Below, in pieces: positions 7,732 through 14,260 of a DNA stretch of 64,000 bases. The DNA is taken from NCBI GenBank assembly GCA_964613665.1, contig CAZTIG010000005.1, forward strand, positions 39,801 through 103,800, given 5' to 3'. The notes beneath the pieces were generated by a model. That model saw only the letters and a program-made list of their open reading frames with translations. It made no database searches and had not been told where the DNA came from. Source of the stretch: CAZQFV01 sp964613665 (lineage in GTDB: Bacteria; Chloroflexota; Chloroflexia; DTKN01). Position 1 is the stretch's first letter; each line of letters starts with the position of its first letter. The translations under genes and the position numbers were made by a program.

Positions 7732-8504
7732 AGACTCCGCTCCTCCGGCCCGCTGTACTCCTGGGCCGTGGGCGAGATGCGGCGCATCGGCGACTGGGCG
7801 GTGATCTCATCAAAGACGTGGGCGGTGAGCCCCACCGCGCGGGAGATGGCAAAGAAGCCGTTGCCCATGGCCGGCGGAAAGCCCAGCTCGCAGAGCACGG
7901 CGGCTATAGCCCCATCGACGTTCATCGGCAGGTCCTTGCCGATCGACTCCTTGGTGGCCTGGCGGATGGCCTGGCCCATCTCGATGTACTCACCGGCCAG
8001 CCCTTCCTCCTCGCAGATGGCAAAGAGCTTCTTCGTGCGTGGGTCGTCGGTGTGCACGCGGTGGCCGTAGCCGGGGAAGCGCTTCTTGGCCGCCTTGTAC
8101 TCGGCGGCTAGCTCGCGGGCCGTGGCCAGGGCGTCCTGGCCCTTTTCCCGCTTGCGCTCCACGGCGGCCAGCAGCATCTTCATCGAGTCCTCGATGGCCC
8201 CGCCGTGATGGCGGTTGATGGTCATGATGCCGGCGGCGATGCCGGTGGTCAGCGGCGCCCCGCCCGAAGCCACCGTGCGCGCGGCCAGGCAGGAGGGCGG
8301 CGTGGCGCCGTGGTCCACGCTCGAGACCAGGATCGCGTCCATGACCCGCCCCTGCGCCGGTGTGGGCAGCTCGCCCTTCAGCACCAGGTAGACGACGGAA
8401 CCGAACGGGACCTTGCCCATCAGCTCGTCGATGCGGTAGCCGCGCACCACGACCTTGTTCGGTTCGATCTTGGTGATCGGTTGCGACCAGGTTTCCTCAG
8501 ACAT
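7716..8504 (-). CDS. citrate synthase-family protein of citryl-CoA lyase size
   Basis: 262 aa, about 110-170 aa shorter than ordinary citrate synthases and close to the ~260 aa of citryl-CoA lyases. The citrate-synthase catalytic triad is intact: H100 (RHHGGAIE), H148 (GYGHRVHTDDPR) and D197 (MNVDGAI). The DHG of the upstream helix is at residues 64-66. Possible reaction: citryl-CoA to oxaloacetate plus acetyl-CoA, or cleavage/condensation of a related acyl-CoA. It lies directly downstream of a two-subunit CoA ligase, the order expected for a synthetase plus lyase citrate-cleavage pair. The last ~12 residues (SGPEERSLGVGE) run into the heptamer array. GGGGG precedes the ATG at 8504. Confidence 0.85.
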   Translation of the reverse strand: MSEETWSQPITKIEPNKVVVRGYRIDELMGKVPFGSVVYLVLKGELPTPAQGRVMDAILVSSVDHGATPPSCLAARTVASGGAPLTTGIAAGIMTINRHHGGAIEDSMKMLLAAVERKREKGQDALATARELAAEYKAAKKRFPGYGHRVHTDDPRTKKLFAICEEEGLAGEYIEMGQAIRQATKESIGKDLPMNVDGAIAAVLCELGFPPAMGNGFFAISRAVGLTAHVFDEITAQSPMRRISPTAQEYSGPEERSLGVGE

Positions 8505-8524
8505 CGATTCCCCCTTTTGGAAGC

Positions 8525-8620
8525 GTTAGAGCGTTGGAACGTTAGAACGTTGGAACGTTGGAACGTTGGAACGTTAGAACGTTGGAACGTTAGAACGTTG
8601 GAACGTTAGAACGCTAAAGC
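8525..8620. repeat. 8-bp tandem array between lyase and CoA-ligase alpha gene
   Basis: Twelve consecutive 8-bp units alternate GTTGGAAC and GTTAGAAC, with diverged end units (GTTAGAGC and GCTAAAGC). The GTT..AAC frame of each unit is self-complementary. The array abuts the stop codon of the ligase alpha subunit (8614-8616). Period is 8 bp, unlike the 7 bp of the other arrays. Confidence 0.95.
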
Positions 8621-9519
8621 CCCAGTCGTGCCAGCACCTCCTTCGTCGCCCGGGGCAGGTCGCCGAAGGAATCGACGACGGTGGCACCGACGGAGCGCAG
8701 GCGCTCGACCTTGCCCTCGTAGGTGCCGCGGCCGCCCTCGACGATGGCCCCGGCGTGGGAGAAGCGCGTGCCGCTCTTGGCCGCCTTGCCGCCGATATAG
8801 GCCACCAGAGGCTTGGTGAACTCGCCGGCGGCAATGAGGTCGGCTACCTGCTCCTCCTGGCTGGTGCCAATCTCGCCGAACATCACCACCGCTCTGGTGT
8901 CGGGGTCCTGCTGGAAGAGGCGCACCACCTCCGGGTGGGGAAGGCCAACCACGGCGTCGCCGCCGACATGCACCAGCGTGGTCGCGCCGATGCCCTCCTT
9001 GGAGAGGTAGTAGGCCATCGAGGAGGTGATGCCGCCGCTGCGCGAGGTGATGCCCACCGGCCCGGGCTGGAACCAGGCCCGCGCCGAGGCCGCTGCGCCG
9101 CCCATCATGCCCAGCACGGCCTTGCCCGGGCTGAGCACGCCCAGCGTGTTGGGCCCGACGAACATAGCCCCGGCCTCGCGCGCCTTCTTGGCGATGACCA
9201 GGACGTCATAGATCGGCACGCGGTCGGGGACGATCACGAGAAGCTTGACCCCAGCGGCGATCGCCTCCAGCGCGGCGTCCTTCACCAGCGGGGCGGGGAT
9301 GAAGAGGACGCTGACGTCGATGGGGCCGGCCTGCTCCCAGGCCGCGCGCACCGTGTCGAATACCGGGATGCCCTCGACCTGCTCGCCGCCACGGCCCGGC
9401 GTGACGCCGGCCACCACCTGCGTGCCATACCCGGTCATCAGCTTGGTGCGGGCCATGCCCTCGCGACCGGTGATGCCCTGGACCAGGACGCGCTTGCTCT
9501 GATCGATCAGTATGGACAT
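8614..9519 (-). CDS. succinyl-CoA synthetase/citryl-CoA synthetase-type CoA ligase, alpha (small) subunit
   Basis: A 301-aa SucD-type subunit. A CoA-binding Rossmann domain comes first (VQGITGREGMARTKLMTGYG), followed by the ligase domain with the phospho-histidine loop SHAGAIVEGG (H255) and the GEIGTSQEE power-helix. The family makes acyl-CoA from acid, CoA and ATP/GTP through phospho-His. The E. coli family loop reads GHAGAI; here it is SHAGAI. The ATG at 9519 follows AAGGAG. It pairs with the ferredoxin-tailed beta subunit upstream. The acid could be succinate, citrate or a methylated analogue. Confidence 0.88.
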   Translation of the reverse strand: MSILIDQSKRVLVQGITGREGMARTKLMTGYGTQVVAGVTPGRGGEQVEGIPVFDTVRAAWEQAGPIDVSVLFIPAPLVKDAALEAIAAGVKLLVIVPDRVPIYDVLVIAKKAREAGAMFVGPNTLGVLSPGKAVLGMMGGAAASARAWFQPGPVGITSRSGGITSSMAYYLSKEGIGATTLVHVGGDAVVGLPHPEVVRLFQQDPDTRAVVMFGEIGTSQEEQVADLIAAGEFTKPLVAYIGGKAAKSGTRFSHAGAIVEGGRGTYEGKVERLRSVGATVVDSFGDLPRATKEVLARLGL

Positions 9520-9542
9520 GGACGTTCTCCTTTGGTCCTTCT

Positions 9543-9665
9543 GGAAGTTGGAGGTTGGATGTTGGAGGTTGGATGTTGGATTTGCCAACTCTCCTCCAAC
9601 CTCCAATCTCCAGCTTCCATCTTCCATCTTCCAGCTTCCAGCTTCCAACCTCCAACTTCCAGCCT
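9543..9665. repeat. two-armed heptamer array between ligase subunit genes
   Basis: Left part: TTGGAGG and TTGGATG units. Right part: opposite-strand units such as CTCCAAT, TTCCATC, TTCCAGC and TTCCAAC, up to the beta-subunit stop. Same sequence family and the same inverted two-arm layout as the 7.3-7.7 kb array, but shorter. Confidence 0.9.
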
Positions 9666-11192
9666 CTAGTCCAACCCCGGAATCGGCAGGTGCACGTACC
9701 CGCCGCCGGCGCCGCGGAACAGGCACTCGACCTCGCAGGCCAGGCACTCGCTGCAGCGGCCCTTCTTGGCCTCCTCGGCGGAGATGTTGAGCACCGGGCA
9801 GCCCTGCTCGTTGAGCTGCAGGATCTTGGGTGCGCACTCCTGGATGCAGATCTTGCTCTCGCACCTGGCGCACACGGCGTGATCCAGGGTCACGGTGCCG
9901 CCGGTGACGGTGGCGAAGCGGTAGGGCTGCCCGGGCTCCGGGCGCGGCTGCGGGGGCGGCACGTCGCGCACCTCGCCGGCCTTGATGAGGGCGTCGAGGC
10001 GCTGGGCGCAAAAGTCCGGGGAGTCGTCCTTCTTGTAGCCCTCCACCGGCGCGGGGATGCGCCCGTTGAGGCGCTGGAGGATCTCCACGGCCTTGTCCTC
10101 GGCGTTGCCGCCCAGGCGGACGACCACGGGCACGGCCATGTGGGCCTCCAGGAAGGCCTTGACCAGGCCGCGGGCCGAATGGAACTGCTCCTGGCTGGCC
10201 ACGCCGGAGCCGGAGCCGAAATAGCCGTCGATCGGCCCGGTGGCCATGATGATGCGCGCGGCGCGGTAGACCTTGCTGGCCGGCGGATTGCCGCTGGTAT
10301 CGACGTAGGTGGCCAGCTTGTAGCCCTGGCGCAGGATGGCGTCCATGCTCATCATCGAGCCGCCACCGCCGGCCCCGTGAAAGCCGACGTAGCCCTCGCC
10401 CTTCTGGAAATCGCTGGCCATCTGGATATAGTAGAAGGTGCCGCGGTAGTCGTTGGCCTCGACCTGGTAGGAGATCTTTTCCAGTTTCGTCGGCGGGCGG
10501 TCGTACTCGCGGGCGATTTCGATCCCCAGGTCCTTGTGGCGGAAGACGGCATAGTCGTCCACCGTGACACGGCAGTCGGCGGCGTAGAGCTTGCCGTCGG
10601 CGGTGACCACGAGCGGGTTGATCTCCGCGGCGCGGGCCTCGTAGGTCCGGGCGACGTTGTAGAGCGCCGCCAGCAGGGTGCCCAGGTCGCCCAGGAGCTT
10701 GCCGCCCACCCCCGTCTCCTTGACGAGTTGACGGGCCTGGTACTCCTGCAGGCCCGACTCGATGTCCACGTGTGTGCGGGCCACCTTGTCCGGGTGGGCC
10801 GCGGCGATCTCCTCGATGCCGGTGCCGCCGACGCTGGAGAACATCACCAGCGGCGCCTTGGCGCGGTCGTCGACGATGACGCCGGCGTAGAACTCCTGGG
10901 CAATCGGGAGCTGCTCCTCGACCAGCACCTGCTCGACGGTAAAGCCCTTGACCTTGAGGCCGAGCATGTCGGCCGCGGCCGCAGCGGCCTCGTCGGGGTT
11001 GGCGGCCTTGCGGATGCCGCCCATGGCGGCCCGCCCGGTGACCCAGGCCTGAGCCTTGACCATGACCGGCCGGCCAACCTGCTCGGCGATGGCACGGGCC
11101 TCCTCGGGCGTCGCCGCGACGCCGCCCTGCGGCACGGCGATCTTGAACTGCTGCAGAAGCTTTTTCCCCTGGTACTCGTGCAACCGGGCCAT
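9666..11192 (-). CDS. CoA ligase beta subunit (ATP-grasp, SucC type) with C-terminal FixX-like ferredoxin domain
   Basis: 508 aa; ordinary SucC is ~390 aa. Residues 1-~390 are a SucC-like ATP-grasp plus CoA-ligase module (LHEYQGKKLL start, EINPLVV metal motif, GGGGSMMSMDAI, SGSGVASQEQ). After a Pro-rich linker (PPPQPRPEPGQP) comes a ~75-aa cysteine domain. Motif 1 is C441-x2-C444-x4-C449-x3-C453; motif 2 is C480-x2-C483-x2-C486-x3-C490. C465 lies between them. The spacing resembles FixX/ETF-QO ferredoxins and suggests one or two [4Fe-4S] clusters. Family knowledge gives no role for an iron-sulfur cluster in succinyl-CoA synthetase; coupling to an electron carrier or redox sensing is inference. 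GAGGAGG precedes the ATG at 11192. Confidence 0.9.
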   Translation of the reverse strand: MARLHEYQGKKLLQQFKIAVPQGGVAATPEEARAIAEQVGRPVMVKAQAWVTGRAAMGGIRKAANPDEAAAAAADMLGLKVKGFTVEQVLVEEQLPIAQEFYAGVIVDDRAKAPLVMFSSVGGTGIEEIAAAHPDKVARTHVDIESGLQEYQARQLVKETGVGGKLLGDLGTLLAALYNVARTYEARAAEINPLVVTADGKLYAADCRVTVDDYAVFRHKDLGIEIAREYDRPPTKLEKISYQVEANDYRGTFYYIQMASDFQKGEGYVGFHGAGGGGSMMSMDAILRQGYKLATYVDTSGNPPASKVYRAARIIMATGPIDGYFGSGSGVASQEQFHSARGLVKAFLEAHMAVPVVVRLGGNAEDKAVEILQRLNGRIPAPVEGYKKDDSPDFCAQRLDALIKAGEVRDVPPPQPRPEPGQPYRFATVTGGTVTLDHAVCARCESKICIQECAPKILQLNEQGCPVLNISAEEAKKGRCSECLACEVECLFRGAGGGYVHLPIPGLD

Positions 11193-11221
11193 AAGACCTC
11201 CTCTGCGAAAAAAAAGCGCCC

Positions 11222-11281
11222 CTACCAGCCGTGCTTGGGCGTCACCGTGCCTACCAGGATGTTGAGCCCCCATCGGCTCAT
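11222..11281 (-). CDS. 19-aa leader peptide ORF upstream of the carboxylate operon
   Basis: An ATG at 11281 follows a strong GGGGAGGTGG Shine-Dalgarno and opens a 20-codon frame encoding MSRWGLNILVGTVTPKHGW, ending TAG. It lies between the operon promoter (start near 11331) and the beta-subunit gene. Just after its stop the minus strand reads GGGGCGC followed by a run of eight T, then the beta-subunit ribosome site. The position, strong ribosome site and T-run are what a regulatory leader/attenuator would show. No run of one codon pointing to a specific amino acid is seen. It could also be a genuine small protein. Confidence 0.6.
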   Translation of the reverse strand: MSRWGLNILVGTVTPKHGW

Positions 11282-11338
11282 CGTGCCACCTCCCCAGGCT
11301 GTCCCACTGCTTCCATAGCAGCACGCCTAACGGGCGGC

Positions 11339-11367
11339 ATTATAGCACAGGACGACCAGGCGGTCAA
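11339..11367 (-). promoter_or_regulatory. promoter of the carboxylate operon
   Basis: On the minus strand -35 TTGACC (11362-11367), a 17-bp spacer and -10 TATAAT (11339-11344) with extended TGC before it. Its -35 faces the obg promoter -35 across 17 bp. Confidence 0.88.
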
Positions 11368-11384
11368 ATCGGGCCGCGACCAAT

Positions 11385-11413
11385 TTGATCGCCTGCCGGC
11401 GCTGTGGTACAAT
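11385..11413 (+). promoter_or_regulatory. obg promoter
   Basis: -35 TTGATC (11385-11390), 17 bp, extended -10 TGGTACAAT with TACAAT at 11408-11413. It is divergent from the carboxylate operon promoter. The obg ATG is 19 bp further on, so the leader is very short. Confidence 0.85.
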
Positions 11414-11432
11414 GCCCGCGGAGGCAAGACCC

Positions 11433-12770
11433 ATGCTCTACGACCGCGCGCGTATCCACGTCAAGTCTGGCAAGGGCGGCGACGGCCACGTCTCCTTCCG
11501 CCGGGAGAAGTACGTCCCACGGGGCGGCCCCGATGGTGGCGACGGCGGGCGCGGGGGCGACGTCTACCTGGTCGTCGACCCCGGCTGCAACACGCTGATC
11601 GCCTTCCAGCACCGTCAACACTTCCGGGCGCAGGAAGGCCGGCCCGGAGGCAAGGCCGACCGCCGCGGCGCCGACGGTGCCGACCTGGAGATCCCCGTGC
11701 CGGCGGGCACCGTGGTGCGGGGCGTGGAGGCCGAGGCCGGCCTCTCTGTCGACCTGGTCGCGCCGGGGCAGCGCCTGCTGGTGGCGCGCGGCGGCCGCGG
11801 CGGCCGCGGCAACGCCGCCTACGCCACGGCCACGCGCCAGACGCCGCGCTTTGCCGAGCTGGGGGAGCCGGCCGAGGAGCGCTGGCTGGAGCTCGAGCTC
11901 AAGTTGATCGCCGACGTCGGGCTGGTGGGCTACCCCAACGCCGGCAAGTCCACCCTCCTGGCGGCGTGCAGCGCTGCCCGGCCCAAGATCGCCCCCTACC
12001 CGTTTACCACCCTCTCGCCAAACCTGGGCGTGGCTACAGTGGGCGACTTCTCCTTCGTCGTGGCCGACATCCCCGGGCTTATCGAGGGCGCCAGCGAGGG
12101 TGTGGGGCTGGGGCTGGAGTTCCTGCGCCACATCGAGCGCACCCGCCTGCTGGTCCACGTGCTCGACGGCGCCGGGGTGGACGGGCGCGACCCACTGGAC
12201 GACTTTCGGGCCACGAACCGGGAACTGGCCCAGTACAGCGAGGTCCTGGCGCAGCGGCGCCAGCTCGTCGCGGTGAACAAGATGGACCTGCCGGCCGGCC
12301 GCGAGCGGCTGGAGCGGCTGCGCGGGGAGCTGCCGGTCCCCGCCGAGGACGTCTTTCCCATCTCCGCCGCCACCGGCGCGGGGGTGCGGGCGCTGCTGGA
12401 TCGAACGGCCGCCCTGCTGGCCACGCTGCCCCCGACCCACGACCTGTCCCCACGCGCCGAGACGCTGGTACTGGCCCCACCCCCGGCCGACGATCGCACC
12501 TTCACGGTGGTACAGGAGGAGGACGGCTGGCGCGTGCGCGGCCGATACATCGAGCGCGTCGCCGCAATGACCAACTTTGACAGCATCGAGGCGGCCTGGC
12601 GTTTCCAACGGGTGCTCCGCGCAACCGGTATCGATGAGGCGCTGCGCCAGGCCGGCGTGCGGGATGGCGACCGCGTGCGCATCGGGCCGGCCGAGCTGTT
12701 CTGGGACGAGCCGGCGGAGGGACGGGAAGGGATTGACGACGCGGAAGAGGATGCGACGAGTGAGACGTGA
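11433..12770 (+). CDS. obg: GTPase Obg/CgtA
   Basis: A 445-aa Obg-family GTPase that works in 50S ribosome assembly and stress signalling. The N-terminal Gly-rich Obg fold (KSGKGGDGHVSFRREK, GGPDGGDGGRGGDV) is followed by the G domain with G1 GYPNAGKST (166-174), G3 DIPGLIEG, G4 NKMD and G5 SAATG. A C-terminal OCT-like domain (FTVVQEEDGWRVRGRYIER) comes last. The ATG at 11433 follows GGAGG and begins the canonical (F/L)YDRARI sequence. The acidic tail ends in a small ACGTGA-type repeat at the gene boundary. Confidence 0.96.
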   Translation: MLYDRARIHVKSGKGGDGHVSFRREKYVPRGGPDGGDGGRGGDVYLVVDPGCNTLIAFQHRQHFRAQEGRPGGKADRRGADGADLEIPVPAGTVVRGVEAEAGLSVDLVAPGQRLLVARGGRGGRGNAAYATATRQTPRFAELGEPAEERWLELELKLIADVGLVGYPNAGKSTLLAACSAARPKIAPYPFTTLSPNLGVATVGDFSFVVADIPGLIEGASEGVGLGLEFLRHIERTRLLVHVLDGAGVDGRDPLDDFRATNRELAQYSEVLAQRRQLVAVNKMDLPAGRERLERLRGELPVPAEDVFPISAATGAGVRALLDRTAALLATLPPTHDLSPRAETLVLAPPPADDRTFTVVQEEDGWRVRGRYIERVAAMTNFDSIEAAWRFQRVLRATGIDEALRQAGVRDGDRVRIGPAELFWDEPAEGREGIDDAEEDATSET

Positions 12771-12780
12771 CGCGTGAGGA
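12755..12780. repeat. short 7-bp array at the end of obg
   Basis: Three units ending in GTGA at 7-bp spacing (GAGTGA, GACGTGA, CGCGTGA) span the obg stop codon. Confidence 0.45.
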
Positions 12781-12801
12781 ACCGGCACCATGGAGGCATC
12801 G

Positions 12802-13923
12802 ATGCGCCGAAGCGCTGCCCTGCTCGCCCTGCCCGTGCTGCTCTGCTGCCTGCTCCTGGCCGCCTGCGGTGAGCCGCCAGCGGCGACATCGATCGTGCCG
12901 ACCGTTCCGGTCGTCACGATGACCCCGCCGCCCACGGCCACCCCGACGCCGACGAGGACACCGACCCCCACGCTCACGCCCTCGCCCACGCCCGACCCGA
13001 CGGCCCTTCTGCAGGGGGTCCGAGCCAACGAGCTTGGCTGGATTCTGGTGCTGGAGTACCACCTGATCGAAGATCCGGAGGGGCGCTGGAGCCGGACACC
13101 GGAGAATGTGCGCGGGGACGTGGAGCGGCTCATCTCCGAGGGGTACTACCCGATCAACTTTATCGACCTGGCGCTGGGCCACATCGACGTGCCGGCCGGG
13201 AAGACGCCGGTCGTGTTCACCTTTGACGACTCCTCCTCCGGCCAGTGCCGCTACCTGGCCGACGGGACGGTGGATCCCAACAGCGCCTGCGGCATCCTCC
13301 TCGACGCCGCGCGGCGCTACCCCGACGACTGGCGGCCGCGGGGGACCTTCTTCGTCCTGCTGGACGTGGACGTGCCCGACCGCGTGCTCTTCGGCCAGCC
13401 GGAGTGGACGGAGAAGAAGCTGCAGGACATGGTCGCCTGGGGCCTGGAGATCGGCTCGCACACTGTTACCCACTTCCGGCTCGACCAGGGCACGGTGGAC
13501 GAGGTGCACTGGCAGCTGGCTACCTCGGAGAGCCGGATCGAGGCGCTGATCCCAGGCTACGAGGTGCGCTCCATCTCGATCCCGCTGGGGATGTACCCGG
13601 CGGACGAGACTCTTGTCCATGCCGGAGAGTGGGAGGACCTGCGCTATGACTTCCAGGCTGCGGCCGAGGTGGCCGGGGGCGCTTCGCCCAGCCCGTGGTC
13701 GGTGAACTTTGACCCCTACCACATCCGCCGCACCCAGGCAATCGACTCGGAGTTGGAGTACTGGCTGCCCTTCTTCCAGGAGCACCCCGAGCTGCGCTAT
13801 ATCTCCGACGGCGACCCGGCCACAGTGGCCATCCCCGACCCGCTGCCGGAGCGGCTGCAGGGCCTGCTGCGCGAAGACTTGCCGGACGGGGTCCGCGTGA
13901 TCGTCTATCCGGCAGTGCCGTAG
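12802..13923 (+). CDS. polysaccharide deacetylase lipoprotein (NodB fold, CE4-like)
   Basis: 373 aa. A signal peptide with lipobox LLLAAC (Cys22) is followed by a Thr/Pro-rich spacer (~residues 33-70), so it is an exported lipoprotein tethered away from the membrane. The NodB domain shows TFDD (metal Asp-Asp) and SHTVTH (metal His pair), the metal-ligand motifs of CE4 deacetylases acting on N-acetylated polysaccharides or peptidoglycan. The insert between motifs is long for the family. The ATG at 12802 was chosen because GGAGG lies 6 bp upstream; an in-frame ATG at 12790 has no better site. It lies 31 bp after obg and may share its transcript. Confidence 0.88.
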   Translation: MRRSAALLALPVLLCCLLLAACGEPPAATSIVPTVPVVTMTPPPTATPTPTRTPTPTLTPSPTPDPTALLQGVRANELGWILVLEYHLIEDPEGRWSRTPENVRGDVERLISEGYYPINFIDLALGHIDVPAGKTPVVFTFDDSSSGQCRYLADGTVDPNSACGILLDAARRYPDDWRPRGTFFVLLDVDVPDRVLFGQPEWTEKKLQDMVAWGLEIGSHTVTHFRLDQGTVDEVHWQLATSESRIEALIPGYEVRSISIPLGMYPADETLVHAGEWEDLRYDFQAAAEVAGGASPSPWSVNFDPYHIRRTQAIDSELEYWLPFFQEHPELRYISDGDPATVAIPDPLPERLQGLLREDLPDGVRVIVYPAVP

Positions 13924-13978
13924 GAGAGGGTCCTGGCGGGTGCGTGGAACGAGCACCGCCGGCCGGCCGGGCGGGGGT

Positions 13979-14206
13979 CTACCAGGTGGAGGTCGCACGC
14001 GGCGCAGGCCGGCGGCCGGCCTCCTCGGGATGGGTTGCGGCGTAGCCCCGGCCCCAGGTCTCGCGGAAGTAGACGCCGATGTCCTGCTCGGCGTGGAAGA
14101 TGCACTCGTGATGGCGGGCCTGGGCAAAGACCTGGGCGATGACCGGCCCATACTCGCTGCTGTTGTGCGGGTAGAGGGCGATGTGTAGCAAGTCATAGGT
14201 GTACAC
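13979..14206 (-). CDS. small hypothetical protein, 75 aa
   Basis: A GTG-started frame whose product (start MYTYDLLHIALYPHNSSEYG) has balanced, protein-like composition, with aromatic and charged residues rather than the Arg/Pro-rich look of shadow frames. GGCGGAG lies just upstream but very close to the GTG. No family is recognised. It could be a real small gene or a remnant. The flanks (13924-13978 and 14207-14260) show nothing else. Confidence 0.45.
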   Translation of the reverse strand: MYTYDLLHIALYPHNSSEYGPVIAQVFAQARHHECIFHAEQDIGVYFRETWGRGYAATHPEEAGRRPAPRATSTW

Positions 14207-14260
14207 ATCTCCGCCAGGCTGCCAGGCTTCCCGGAGCCCTGGGGCCCTGAGCCCTGCCCC

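Noticed and set aside
7233..7852. Long low-complexity protein frames (GWRLEVGG, PPISNRQ repeats)
   Set aside because: A 7-bp repeat leaves all frames open; these are products of the heptamer array, not genes.
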